Below are positions 44,568 through 53,555 of a DNA stretch of 64,000 bases, piece by piece. The notes under the pieces were generated by a model. The model searched no databases, was not told the DNA's origin, and was given only the letters and a program-made list of their open reading frames with translations. Source of the stretch: Prauserella marina. Its GTDB lineage: Bacteria > Actinomycetota > Actinomycetes > Mycobacteriales > Pseudonocardiaceae. The stretch lies in the NCBI RefSeq assembly GCF_002240355.1, contig NZ_CP016354.1, positions 1-64,000 on the forward strand, written 5' to 3'. How positions within the stretch are numbered: position 1 is the first letter of the stretch; each line of letters opens with the position of its first letter. The position numbers and the translations under genes are program-made.

Positions 44568-46075
44568 GGCCTAGGTCCTCCGGGGTTGGGTTTGTTTGCC
44601 GATGCCGCACCAGCCCATGCTGCGTACTGGGCCGAATGTCGGGGCGGGGGGATTCCGGGCCAGTCGGCGATGTGGACGACGCCGGGGTCGATGAGGTGCA
44701 TTCCGTCGAACCAGCTTTCGATTTCGTCGCGGGAGCGTTCGAAAACGGGATTGCTGCTGGCTTGGTAACGGGTCAGGCCGGGCCGGAATTCGTGTTCGCG
44801 GTGTGGGTCGTCGTCGAGGGAGGCGTGGGTGATCGCGAGCCAGCTTCCGGGGGCCATGCGGTCGCGGTAGTGCTGGAGCAGGGTGGGGATGTGTGTTTCG
44901 GCGCCGACGAAGTGGAGCACGGCGACCATGAGCACGCAGACGGGTTCGTTCCAGTTGATGATCTTCCGAACTTCGGGGATGCGGAACAAAAACTGCGGGT
45001 CGCGGAGGTCGGCGCGGACGCCGCCGCACCAGGAATCGACCATGTCTTTGTCGATGCGTTCTTGGAGGTGGGTGCGTGCGACGGGTTCGTAGTCGACGTA
45101 GAGCACGCGGCCGTCGTGGCCGGAGTTGGTGACGATGTCGTGGACGCAGGTGCCGGTGGGCAGGCCCGAGCCGAGGTCGAGGAATTGGGTGATACCGGCG
45201 TCGAGGGCTTGTTTCACCACGAGCAGCAGCCATTCGCGGTTCATGCGTGCCCCGATCCGGAATTCGGGCGGGAGCTTTTTGGCGAATTCGCGGTCGACGG
45301 CGTTGTTGAGTGTGCCGTCGAGGAGGTAGTCGTAGACCCGCGCGGGATTGGCCCGGTCGGCGTCGACCTGGATGGGCGCTGGTGGCGCCACTCCGTCATG
45401 TCTCTGGCTGCTGTTCATGGTTGGGCTCCTCACCAGCACGGTGTCGACGATGTTGCGAACCTGTTCGTAGGCGGCTCGTAGCGCGGCGCTGCCGTGTTCG
45501 CGATGTGCTGCGAGCCCGTCACTAATGATGGTGGTTAGTGAGGGAATCATGGGCTCCAGCAATATTTTCAGCGCCTCGTAGCCTGCTTTTTCGAGGTCGA
45601 GGTTGCCCTCCAGCGCGGCGGCCAGGGCCCGGTCGACGCGTTGCAGGCGGGCGCCGATCAGCGAGCTCAGCCGGGCTTGTGGCAGGTCGAGCTGTCCCAG
45701 GCGGGTCAGTTCGCGCAGGGTGTTCAGGGTGGCGTCGGTGAGCCGGATCGGTTCCCCGTCCGGGGTCCGCGGATCGCGCACGAGCAGTCCATCGGTCGTC
45801 ACCGCCACGTAGTCGTCGGTGAAGGAGACGGTGCGCGCGGGGGGATCCGGGCAGGCCGGGCACAGCATGATGAATTTCTTCGGGTCGACCCACCGCCACC
45901 CGTGATCAGCACGGGCGTAGTCAAGATCGGGAAATGTGAAGAAAGGTTGGCCCGGTAAGGGTGTCTCGCACCTGTTGCAGGCCGCCGGCCAGCATCGTGA
46001 CCGCGCGGGTCTCCGCGCGGGGAGGCGATAGGGGACTTCGCCGTTGGTGGGGCCGTGATGTGGTGGTTCGGTCAT
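44519..46075 (-). CDS. Methyltransf_19 enzyme fused to an N-terminal zinc-type domain
   Basis: 518 residues from ATG 46075. Residues 1-215 carry two Cys pairs (CNRC, CPAC) and helical regions. From about 220 on, a full Methyltransf_19 domain follows (QVDADRANPARVYDYLLDGT, LDLGSGLPTGTCVHDIVTNS, VLMVAVLHFV). An ATG at 45418 inside the frame is preceded by GAGGAG, so the enzyme domain may also be made alone. A neighbouring frame reads a family-like end (SMGWCGIGKQ) that stops just before the next gene, so a frameshift near 44600 is possible. Confidence 0.8.
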   Translation of the reverse strand: MTEPPHHGPTNGEVPYRLPARRPARSRCWPAACNRCETPLPGQPFFTFPDLDYARADHGWRWVDPKKFIMLCPACPDPPARTVSFTDDYVAVTTDGLLVRDPRTPDGEPIRLTDATLNTLRELTRLGQLDLPQARLSSLIGARLQRVDRALAAALEGNLDLEKAGYEALKILLEPMIPSLTTIISDGLAAHREHGSAALRAAYEQVRNIVDTVLVRSPTMNSSQRHDGVAPPAPIQVDADRANPARVYDYLLDGTLNNAVDREFAKKLPPEFRIGARMNREWLLLVVKQALDAGITQFLDLGSGLPTGTCVHDIVTNSGHDGRVLYVDYEPVARTHLQERIDKDMVDSWCGGVRADLRDPQFLFRIPEVRKIINWNEPVCVLMVAVLHFVGAETHIPTLLQHYRDRMAPGSWLAITHASLDDDPHREHEFRPGLTRYQASSNPVFERSRDEIESWFDGMHLIDPGVVHIADWPGIPPPRHSAQYAAWAGAASANKPNPGGPRPCPLTTPTTCSGRRAS

Positions 46076-46151
46076 GGCTTCCCCGAGGTCAGTGGAGTGG
46101 CTGTCAGTGGTCCGTGGAGGGACCACTGCTGGGCCGGTGGGGGAAGAGGGG

Positions 46152-46388
46152 TTAGGGAGTGCGCGGGAGATCCAGGGTGCCGCGGGCAGCGTCGGCCATG
46201 AGTGCTTTCCATTCCGCTTCGGGTAGGGCCAGGTGCCCTGCGTGCGGGTTTTTCGAGTCGCGAATGAGCCTGCCGCCGCGGACGTCGGCGATTTCGACGC
46301 AGTCGTTGCCGCCGCCGCTGTAGGTGCTTTTCCGCCAGTTCAGGGGCTGATCGGAGTCAGAGCCGGACGGGTTGTGGGGTGGCGTCAC
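46152..46388 (-). CDS. DUF397 protein
   Basis: 78 residues from GTG 46388 (GGAGG eight bases upstream). The DUF397 pattern is complete: NWRKSTYSGGGNDCVEIADV, RDSKNPHAGHLALPEAEWKA and the end FMAD-like LMADAARGTLDLP. Divergent to the XRE regulator at 46671, its probable partner. Confidence 0.9.
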   Translation of the reverse strand: MTPPHNPSGSDSDQPLNWRKSTYSGGGNDCVEIADVRGGRLIRDSKNPHAGHLALPEAEWKALMADAARGTLDLPRTP

Positions 46389-46592
46389 TGGTCCTCCATG
46401 TCTGTGTGAGGAGGCCAGGCCGCCGTCCGGGGAGGGGGCGCCCATTGAGGACCAGGGCGGCCTGGCCTCCGACTGCCGAGGCCCGACCCGCGCGGGTCGG
46501 GTCGCCCGTTTCTCACGGGCGGGTGTCCGCGCGGGTCGTGCCGTAGGTGGCTACAGTGATCGTGGGATTGAACGACCGCAGCCGTGGCGAAT

Positions 46593-46622
46593 GTTACACG
46601 CTACGTCCTCGTAGCGTGTAAC
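46593..46622. promoter_or_regulatory. 30-base perfect palindrome between DUF397 and XRE genes
   Basis: Arms GTTACACGCTACG and complement with a 4-base centre, about 49 bases before the XRE start. Expected operator of the WhiJ-like regulator. Confidence 0.8.
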
Positions 46623-46670
46623 TAGCTGCGGCTCTTTTGGGGTGTCCGCACCCTGGGAAAGGGCTGTCGG

Positions 46671-47411
46671 GTGAGCGCGAGCGTGGGCGCAGCGAGGCGT
46701 CTACTCGCACGCGCGCTGCTGATCGCACGCGAAGACCAAGACATGACCCAGGTCGGTCCCGCCGCCCGGGCTGGTCTGAGCCGGGGCGTGCTCGGACATA
46801 TCGAACGCGGCCGGAACCTGCCTTCGGAGGACAACATCCGGGCTCTGACCACGGTGTACGGCGTCCCGGAACGCACCGAACTGCTCCTGCGACTACGCGA
46901 CATCGTCAAGGCGCGCATCGACACCAACCCCAACGTCACCGGCCCCGAACTGGCCGACGTCGCCGACACCGCAGCCGCGTGGCATCATGCCGCGGCCGGC
47001 ATCGAGATCTACGCGCCGGGAGTACCGCCCGCGGTCGCCCAGCAGCGCATCCCCGACCGCACCGACGTCGAGATCACCATCGTGTGCCACCTGTCCGAAT
47101 TGCGAAGGGAACCCCGTGAGGCGCTGGCCGCGCTGCTCACGCTCGCCGACACACCCCAGGCAACCGTGCAGGTCGTTCCCGACACCGCAGGTCCCGTCCC
47201 GTTGCTGTCCGCGGTCACGATCTGGACCTTCGACCCGGTGTGGCTGCACAAGGGTGCGATGCTGATCGAGACGGGTGTCGGACCAGGCGTGATGATCGAC
47301 CAGAACGTCGAGGCCACTACGGTTGCCGCGCACCGCGACGCATTCCATGCCACCCGCGCCCTCGCCTGCGATCCCGCCGAATCCCGGGCCCGCATCGCCG
47401 AACTCGCTTAG
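46671..47411 (+). CDS. WhiJ-like XRE regulator
   Basis: 246 residues from GTG 46671 with GGAAAGG upstream. HTH at about 10-65 (RLLARALLIAREDQDMTQVG, GLSRGVLGHIERGRNLPSED), then a DUF5753-like domain (RIPDRTDVEITIVCHLSELR ... TVQVVPDTAGPVPL). Paired with a divergent DUF397 gene, the standard organisation. Targets unknown. Confidence 0.88.
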   Translation: MSASVGAARRLLARALLIAREDQDMTQVGPAARAGLSRGVLGHIERGRNLPSEDNIRALTTVYGVPERTELLLRLRDIVKARIDTNPNVTGPELADVADTAAAWHHAAAGIEIYAPGVPPAVAQQRIPDRTDVEITIVCHLSELRREPREALAALLTLADTPQATVQVVPDTAGPVPLLSAVTIWTFDPVWLHKGAMLIETGVGPGVMIDQNVEATTVAAHRDAFHATRALACDPAESRARIAELA

Positions 47412-47454
47412 TCCCTGCCGTGCGAGGGCCGCTTCGGCGGCAGTCGGGGCGGGC

Positions 47455-48303
47455 CTAGTCCATGAGGCGGGGTCCGAGGACGTCGTAGACGTGCCGGGGC
47501 AGTGCGTCGAGGGCTTCGCGAGTGTGGGCGCGCGCCGTGTGTGCGATGTCTTCGGCAGAGGTGCCGCTCATCCCGCGTGGGGTGTCCGGGCCGATCCAGC
47601 CGCCGATCGCCGGCCACTGCCATGGGGTGATCGGGGTCGCGATAGCGCGCAGCAGCGCCAGGGTCACGCGAAAACTCCCAGCGCCGCTACCGAAGGCGCT
47701 CCTGAGGTGCCACCGAGGTCCACCGGCCATGATTTTCCGGCCGTCGCCCCACGCATCGCACTGATACGACCTGCCCCCGACACGACCCCACCAGTACAGA
47801 TCATCCACCAGCCAGTTTCCGTAGAGCGACAGCGACCACGGCCGCGCAGACTCATCGCGCTCGCCGTGCAGTTCGACCACGCCGAGCAGGCCGTCATCGG
47901 CACTGAACAACCACACGAACTTGTCCTCGTCCCCGGCCCGCTGCGTCTCGGCGACCGTGTCCAACCCCTCCTCGCGGCAGATCCGCACGATGCTGTCCAG
48001 GTCGAGCCCCGCGACCAGATCATCCAACGCCGTCAGGACGTGCCGCGGCGTCGTCCACCCCATCACCCGGCCCAGCCATGCATCCACCTCCAGCCGCTCC
48101 GGACCCGTGATGACCTCCAGCCCAGTGCCATAGCGCGACTCATGAAGAAATTTCTCCAGGTGGATCTCGCCGGACTGCGATCGAACCTCAGCAGCGTTCT
48201 TCGCTTCCAGTGTCACCGGTTCAGGATCCGATTCCGGTGGTGGTGTTCGATCCCGAAGCCAGCGAAGACGGCTCAGCGCACGGTCCCGCCTGCCCTCACC
48301 CAT
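47455..48303 (-). CDS. Hypothetical protein
   Basis: 282 residues from ATG 48303 (a start two codons earlier is also open). Charged N-terminus; the middle has alternating Trp/Tyr-rich strands (WSLSLYGNWLVDDLYWWGRV). A late helix-rich segment carries HTARAHTREALDALPRHVYD. No family recognised; convergent with the XRE gene. Confidence 0.65.
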   Translation of the reverse strand: MGEGRRDRALSRLRWLRDRTPPPESDPEPVTLEAKNAAEVRSQSGEIHLEKFLHESRYGTGLEVITGPERLEVDAWLGRVMGWTTPRHVLTALDDLVAGLDLDSIVRICREEGLDTVAETQRAGDEDKFVWLFSADDGLLGVVELHGERDESARPWSLSLYGNWLVDDLYWWGRVGGRSYQCDAWGDGRKIMAGGPRWHLRSAFGSGAGSFRVTLALLRAIATPITPWQWPAIGGWIGPDTPRGMSGTSAEDIAHTARAHTREALDALPRHVYDVLGPRLMD

Positions 48304-48535
48304 CCGCACAGGCTATCCAGCACCGGCCGGAGACGGGGGCACCTCGACGGGAGGCACACCGGCAATCCCCAGCGCCACCGACACCTCGCCCAATCACTCG
48401 AACGCATTTCGGTTAGGGGTGACGACGTTCCAGGCTTCGATGCGGTCTCCCCGGATGGGCTGGTGCGGCGTCGGTGAACAACCCCTGACCAGCACCATCT
48501 CAAAAAATCTTCGAACGTGTGTTCTAATTCTGGGT

Positions 48536-48880
48536 GTGGAGGATGCTGTGTCAGGCCCGTCGGCGGCCACGGTGTATCAGTCGCCGCGTCCGGCGTGGAT
48601 CAAAGTGGGCACCTTGCTGCGGCTCGGTATCGGGCCGCATCCGGAGGGGGACCGCCGCGGCGGGATGGACGTGCCGGCCGAGGCGCCGGGGTTGGTGCTG
48701 GAGTCGATCCCCCGTACTGATGTCGGGGGCTTGTTGCTGGTCCGGTACCGGCTGGTCACCGGCGACCGGCAGTTCGATCGCGAGATGATCCACTACATCC
48801 CTGATGACCTGGCCCGTCGTCGAGGCCCGTCCCGCCGCGACCGCGCGGAGCGGCAGCCGGTTCGCCGGACCCACGGATAA
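48536..48880 (+). CDS. Small basic-ended hypothetical protein
   Basis: 114 residues from GTG 48536. Beta-rich core (WIKVGTLLRLGIGPHPEGDR, LLLVRYRLVTGDRQFDREMI) and an Arg-rich tail (LARRRGPSRRDRAERQPVRR). A decayed copy of its 3' end lies at 50440-50545. Confidence 0.55.
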   Translation: MEDAVSGPSAATVYQSPRPAWIKVGTLLRLGIGPHPEGDRRGGMDVPAEAPGLVLESIPRTDVGGLLLVRYRLVTGDRQFDREMIHYIPDDLARRRGPSRRDRAERQPVRRTHG

Positions 48881-48919
48881 CCGGGGTGGAGATTGGCGGG
48901 GTCGCGCATTCAACCGGTA

Positions 48920-49897
48920 TCAGGGCCCCTGCTGTCCGCGGTGGTAGGGCCGAGTCGGGGGGAATGGGTCGATGCCGAGGTACTCGATGCGCGCACGGTT
49001 GTGTTCCCGGTCGCGATGCGCGAGCGGGTAGCGCACGCGCAGGTGCCCCGCGGGCGGGTCGTTGAGGTAGTCCGCCCGGGGGCAGCCGTCGAGATGCGGG
49101 CATTCGTCGATCGAGGTGTTGCAGGCCCAGCACAACAACCCGCGGACCAGTCCGGTGAAGTGGTCGTGATCGACGACGACGCCGATGGTCCGGCCGCAGG
49201 CGTGGCACAGCGGTCCGGCGAGGTCGACCAGCTGCTGGCGGATCCTGCCCATCCGAGACTCGCCCGACAGGTAGGGCGGCCAGACACTCCGGCCGCCGCC
49301 GAACACACACCGGCGAGAAGGCGGGACGGTACTCGGGTCGACGGGGTCGTTCAGCAGACGCACAGCCCACCAGACCTGTTGTTCCAGTGGAGCGAACCGC
49401 TGCTTGGGGGACACTGTTTTCGGGGCGGACGAGCGATAGGTCGTTCCGTCGGTCCACCAGGAGCATCGGCGCTCGTGCGGGACGCGCCCGCCGTGGCGTT
49501 CACGGTCTTGGGCCGCGAACCGCTGTTCGAGCTGGGTGATCCGCGCGCCCAGTTCTTTCCCGCGTGCCTCGCGCGCAGCGTTGTCGAGTGCGCGCTCCGC
49601 CCGGGGAATCGGGCCGAGCGCGGCGTAAGTCTGCTCGCTGTAGCTGACCTCGGTGCACAGCACCACCTCGTCGCGGACGAGGTGGTAGCGGCCGTCGTCG
49701 CCGAGCACGGCCGTCATCTGGCCCTCGGGTGGTTGCCAGTCTTCGTTCATACAGGACAGGGAGGCGCGGGCGCGGACGTAGTCGTCCACCCCGTCGTAGT
49801 CCAGGGTGAGCGCCAACCGCCACAACAGCGCCTCCCGCCGCTGCTGCGGCCACTGCTCGATGCCACGAGCCTGACGTCGCCGGCGGTGGGGCGGCAC
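48920..49897 (-). CDS. Endonuclease VII-type HNH nuclease
   Basis: 325 residues from GTG 49897, which shares a base with the TAG of the gene upstream. The C-terminal third has CHACGRTIGVVVDHDHFTGL followed by VRGLLCWACN, the recombination endonuclease VII signature (two CxxC zinc knuckles around a VDHDH catalytic segment). The N-terminal 200 residues, with charged helices (RITQLEQRFAAQDRERHGG), are of unknown fold. Could resolve branched DNA or cut invading DNA. Confidence 0.85.
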   Translation of the reverse strand: MPPHRRRRQARGIEQWPQQRREALLWRLALTLDYDGVDDYVRARASLSCMNEDWQPPEGQMTAVLGDDGRYHLVRDEVVLCTEVSYSEQTYAALGPIPRAERALDNAAREARGKELGARITQLEQRFAAQDRERHGGRVPHERRCSWWTDGTTYRSSAPKTVSPKQRFAPLEQQVWWAVRLLNDPVDPSTVPPSRRCVFGGGRSVWPPYLSGESRMGRIRQQLVDLAGPLCHACGRTIGVVVDHDHFTGLVRGLLCWACNTSIDECPHLDGCPRADYLNDPPAGHLRVRYPLAHRDREHNRARIEYLGIDPFPPTRPYHRGQQGP

Positions 49898-50076
49898 TAC
49901 CGGTCCCGTCGAGGAGCCCGGCCAGCTTCTGCGGCCAGCACGCGGTCGATCTCCTCCTCGGTCACGCCCGGGATGTCGAAGTGCCCGAGCAGCCGGTCCA
50001 TGTTCGCGCTGACCGAGACGGTAGTGCGTTCAAGCTTGCGCAACGCCTCACCCAGCGGCGCCATCGAGTCGGACAT
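49897..50076 (-). CDS. Small helical protein of the HNH operon
   Basis: 59 residues from ATG 50076; overlaps the nuclease start (GTAG). A coiled-coil-like helix (APLGEALRKLERTTVSVSAN) and an acidic helix (EEEIDRVLAAEAG). Tight overlaps suggest a three-gene transcript with the nuclease. Confidence 0.55.
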   Translation of the reverse strand: MSDSMAPLGEALRKLERTTVSVSANMDRLLGHFDIPGVTEEEIDRVLAAEAGRAPRRDR

Positions 50077-50080
50077 GGCC

Positions 50081-50212
50081 TCACTCCACGGCGTCGGCAA
50101 AGTCGGTGAGCTGCCCTGTGAACACCTTCAGATCCTCGGCCCGCGCTCGCGGGAGGTCACGGATCTGGTCGAGGGTGTCGGTCGAGGCGGGTTCGGTGGT
50201 GGTCGTGCTCAT
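50081..50212 (-). CDS. 43-residue protein heading the HNH operon
   Basis: From ATG 50212, with GGAAGGAGCC upstream. Short acidic helix (DTLDQIRDLPRARAEDLKVF). Four bases before the next gene's start. Too short to assign; an antitoxin-like or regulatory role would be guesswork. Confidence 0.45.
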   Translation of the reverse strand: MSTTTTEPASTDTLDQIRDLPRARAEDLKVFTGQLTDFADAVE

Positions 50213-50439
50213 CGTGGGGTTCGGCTCCTTCCGGCGGGGGGAGTTCGCTAGCCTGCCACCCCGTCCCCACGGTCGCCATGTGTCCACGGCGTGCCGCACG
50301 AAACCCGCTGCGCGTGTCGTCAACCTACGATCGTGTGCTCCAGTTTCCCTTGCGCGGCCGGGACTTCGGGGCTATCGCTGCTGGTCACCTACGGCCGCGA
50401 TTTCATCAAGTCGGTTCGCCGGCCCCATGGATAACGGTG

Positions 50440-50545
50440 CTGGCCTGCGGGGTGCTCATACATCCCTGATCATCTGGCTCGGCGTCGAGGCCCGTCCCGC
50501 CGTGACCATGCCGAGCGGCAGCTGTTCCGCCGAACCCACGGATAG
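50440..50545 (+). pseudogene. Decayed copy of the 48536 gene's 3' end
   Basis: The stretch with TACATCCCTGAT, GTCGAGGCCCGTCCCGCCG, GAGCGGCAGC and the final CCCACGGATAG repeats 48797-48880 in order, with substitutions and no open frame. Confidence 0.6.
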
Positions 50546-50664
50546 ACGCTGTGGGGGTGACGGTTCGCCTTCGTCGAGGTGCAGCAACATAGGACACCGC
50601 GCCAACGATTCTTGCTGTGACCGCGCGGGGTCGGGGCGCTGGACGTGACGATCGTGAGGAACAG

Positions 50665-51516
50665 ATGACTGACGTGGATGGTCTGCTCGCCGATTTTCGT
50701 CGGCGTTATCCCGACGCGTTGGCAGTGTGTGCGCAGATGGCGGACCGGCGTGGGAGCGAGGGGGTCGAGTGGCCGGAGTGGTGCTGGCTGCCGATGGCTG
50801 GTGTGGTGGCCTATCTCGCCGACAAAGGACAGCCGAACGGCGAGATCGGGAAGGTAGCCGCGCTCACGGCGTGGCGTCTGGGCCGCGGCGTGTATGAGCT
50901 CGACGCCGATGTCTCCGCCACGTCGGTCATCGAGCTGTGGAATTTGGTCGGTGGCGCGGAAAATCGGGCGCGGGCGGTGCTTCCCGGGCTGGATGCCTGG
51001 TCCCGTCTACCGGAGTGGTGCTGCTATGTCCGGTGGCCGGACGCTGCGCGCCTGCCCGACACTATCGTCGGGGAGTTCCACCCGCGTGGGGTGTTCGTGC
51101 ACCTGGAATACGACATGAACACCGCGCGGCCGGAGTTGCGGCTGGTGATCGACACCGATGGAACCTGGGACAACCTCACCCCGATTCCGATCTATCTGGA
51201 CCGCCCCACGATGGGTTCGGCCGTGGCCGACGTCGAGGCCAACACCCGAGCATCAGCACGCGGAGCGCGGGGCGCGAACGCGCACTCCTTGACCGGGCCG
51301 TCGAGTGTGGCCGCGTTTCCGAGTCTGGCCGCCTGGCAGGTGCTGCCCCTGGTGCTGTCGCTCATCGACCCCGCCGTCGAACACATCGACCCCACCGCTC
51401 CCGGCGACCGGCCCCGCCGCGCGCAGCGCCGTCCTCAAGGGTGGCGACCAGCCCCGGCCACCCGGCTGTGGAGCACCACCTACACCACTCGCCCGAAACT
51501 CACCGTCGTCCAATAA
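50665..51516 (+). CDS. Hypothetical protein
   Basis: 283 residues from ATG 50665. N-terminus (MTDVDGLLADFRRRYPDALA) and an aspartate-rich middle with VFVHLEYDMNTARPELRLVI; C-terminal part Pro/Arg-rich. No family recognised. Parts of its 5' end are repeated, decayed, at 56790-56970. Confidence 0.65.
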   Translation: MTDVDGLLADFRRRYPDALAVCAQMADRRGSEGVEWPEWCWLPMAGVVAYLADKGQPNGEIGKVAALTAWRLGRGVYELDADVSATSVIELWNLVGGAENRARAVLPGLDAWSRLPEWCCYVRWPDAARLPDTIVGEFHPRGVFVHLEYDMNTARPELRLVIDTDGTWDNLTPIPIYLDRPTMGSAVADVEANTRASARGARGANAHSLTGPSSVAAFPSLAAWQVLPLVLSLIDPAVEHIDPTAPGDRPRRAQRRPQGWRPAPATRLWSTTYTTRPKLTVVQ

Positions 51517-51584
51517 CGACCAGACCACGGGAGTAGCAAGTCCGGAGGGGGAGCGCGCCGGACTCCGGGGCCTACAGTGATTGG

Positions 51585-52622
51585 GTGAATTCTCCCAGCA
51601 GCGACAGGTCCCCAACCAAGGAGCTGTCGGATTCGCAGCCAGCGGACGAGGCCCCGGCTGCGGATCTGGGCTTCGCGCCTGTCTCCAACGGGGTCGACTT
51701 TCTCAAAAGCGCGGTCGACCATCTGCTGACCTCCCACGATGCACGGAGCCTGAAGTACGGGGTCCTGCACCTTCAGGCCGCCATCGAGGTCCTGGTGAAG
51801 GTCCGGCTGCAGCGCGAAGGCTGGGAGCAGGTATTCAGCAAACCCGGCCTCGCGAAGCTGCACGATTTCGAGCGCGGTGATTTCCACAGCGTCTCCCTCC
51901 GCGACGCGTTCACACGGCTGGAAGAGCTGACAGAGATCAAACTGACCAGTACGAAAGCGGCCCTGACGTGCTTGGCCTCTGAGCGGAACAAACTGTTGCA
52001 CTTCGGATCGACAAGCGACCACGAGGTCGTCAAGACCTTTGCAGGGCGAGCGCTGGACGCCTTGTCAGCGTTCATCGTCGATCACATGGTGCCTGGTGCA
52101 CCGCCTGACGAGACCGAGGCTCTTGAAGAAGCGCAGCATCTCATTCGCCATGCGCTGGCCGAGATCGTGATCGTCACCGAGGCTCGGCTAACGCGGCTGG
52201 CTCCTGAGCTGGACGCTTGGCCGGGGATTGTCATTCACTGCCCCGGGTGCACCCAGTTGGCGTGGACCTTCGATCCCAACGACGAGACCTCCTGCTTGTT
52301 CTGCGGTCGTGGCTGGGGGCAGGAGTATGGCTGGGAGATCGCCCCTCTGTACGCCGAGAACATCCTTGGTGAATCACGCCACGAAGCTGCGCAAGGAAAA
52401 AGTGGTTGGTCAATCAGCATGTGCCCGAAGTGCGATGAGGAAGCCTTCGTCGATGTCGCGACTCGGCGGGATCCGAACAGCTTCCTCACATCGGCGTGTT
52501 TCCAGTGTGGCTTCGTCGCTGACGGCGAACTTGGAAGCTGTGGTGATTGTGGGCGCACCATCCTGGATCCGGAGGGGATCTGGTGCCCAGGATGCTGGAG
52601 CTACCGCATGGCGAAAGACTAG
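51585..52622 (+). CDS. HEPN-like domain joined to zinc ribbons
   Basis: 345 residues from GTG 51585. Residues 30-190 are helical with RNKLLH (134-139), the R-N-x3-H motif of HEPN RNases, and LKYGVLHLQAAIEVLVKVRL as the preceding conserved helix. The C-terminal 140 residues have repeated Cys pairs (CPGC, CLFCG, CPKC, CFQCG, CGDCG, CPGC), probably three zinc ribbons. HEPN proteins often cut RNA in phage defence, toxin-antitoxin and stress responses. No obvious antitoxin beside it; RNA or DNA recognition through the ribbons is inferred. Confidence 0.7.
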   Translation: MNSPSSDRSPTKELSDSQPADEAPAADLGFAPVSNGVDFLKSAVDHLLTSHDARSLKYGVLHLQAAIEVLVKVRLQREGWEQVFSKPGLAKLHDFERGDFHSVSLRDAFTRLEELTEIKLTSTKAALTCLASERNKLLHFGSTSDHEVVKTFAGRALDALSAFIVDHMVPGAPPDETEALEEAQHLIRHALAEIVIVTEARLTRLAPELDAWPGIVIHCPGCTQLAWTFDPNDETSCLFCGRGWGQEYGWEIAPLYAENILGESRHEAAQGKSGWSISMCPKCDEEAFVDVATRRDPNSFLTSACFQCGFVADGELGSCGDCGRTILDPEGIWCPGCWSYRMAKD

Positions 52623-52674
52623 ACCAACCCCGCGCATCTCCTGCTGTTCCGTAACTCCCATCGGCTGACTGCGC

Positions 52675-52875
52675 TCAGCGCATGGCGTCGACGACCTGGG
52701 CCAGAAGCCGGGCCTGCCGGTCAAACTCGGCCCTCGGCATCGGATCGGGCGTCTGCCGACAGGACACCGCGGAGCGCCCACCGGCCGCGTGCTTCCAGAA
52801 CAACCGCCCGCGGACCGAGCCGCACCGGTAGACCGCCAACCCGCACCGTGCGCACACGAACCTGCTCGTGGCCAT
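52675..52875 (-). CDS. Small zinc-binding protein
   Basis: 66 residues from ATG 52875. TSRFVCARCGLAVYRCGSVR has a CxxC...C pattern and HAAGGRSAVSCRQTPDPMP adds His and Cys, a probable single zinc site. No family recognised. Confidence 0.6.
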   Translation of the reverse strand: MATSRFVCARCGLAVYRCGSVRGRLFWKHAAGGRSAVSCRQTPDPMPRAEFDRQARLLAQVVDAMR

Positions 52876-53102
52876 CTCGCTCTCCGATCCTCGGTGAGAT
52901 GAAGTCCCGTCACCGATAGAGATCGGGTGAGCGGCCCGGACCTTGCGTGTCGCCACGAGATTCGCCCGTCTCGAAACCAAGGTAACGAGACGCTGTACAA
53001 GCGACTCCGGACATCACCATCACCCCCAGGTGAGGTCGTCTCAAGATCTAACGTCGAGACTTCGTCTCGAAACCTGGTACTCGGTGGCGCGGGTTCTTGG
53101 GG

Positions 53103-53555
53103 TTATGGTCGGCGGCTGCCGAGACTGGTGGTCGGGTCTTCCCGCGCGCTGAGCAGTCCCATGTAGAGGGTGGCCCGGGGAAGATAGGCGTCGAGTTCGG
53201 CGATGGTGGTGCCAGTCCAGGGCTGTAGGCCGCAGGTCAGCATGACGGTGCCGCTCTTTGCGGCGCGAATCCACTCATCGTCTACGGGCCTGCTGATGCG
53301 GTCGTCCACGTCGTAGAGCACGAGATAGATCAGGGGCCGGTCGATGAGTACGTAGCTCAGTTCGTCCTCGACCTCGACCGGCGGCCCGGCCGTCGCCGGG
53401 GACAGGCCCAGTTGCGCGGCCAGGCGTGCCATGTCGGCAGGGTCGACGCTGCTGGTGCGGGGTGTCAGCAGCAGATGGGCGAGGTCGCGGCCGGTGTCAG
53501 GACGCTCACCGATCCACCCGGTCAGCAGCAAGTCACGATCGCTGAAAGTCGTCAT
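53103..53555 (-). CDS. Hypothetical protein
   Basis: 150 residues from ATG 53555. Helical N-terminus, strands in the middle (ELSYVLIDRPLIYLVLYDVD) and a hydrophobic end segment (LDAYLPRATLYMGLLSARED). No family assigned. Confidence 0.6.
   Translation of the reverse strand: MTTFSDRDLLLTGWIGERPDTGRDLAHLLLTPRTSSVDPADMARLAAQLGLSPATAGPPVEVEDELSYVLIDRPLIYLVLYDVDDRISRPVDDEWIRAAKSGTVMLTCGLQPWTGTTIAELDAYLPRATLYMGLLSAREDPTTSLGSRRP

Noticed and set aside
48893-50251. 452-codon plus-strand open frame
   Set aside because: Antisense to the endonuclease VII-like gene and its two small companions, which show motifs and tight overlaps.
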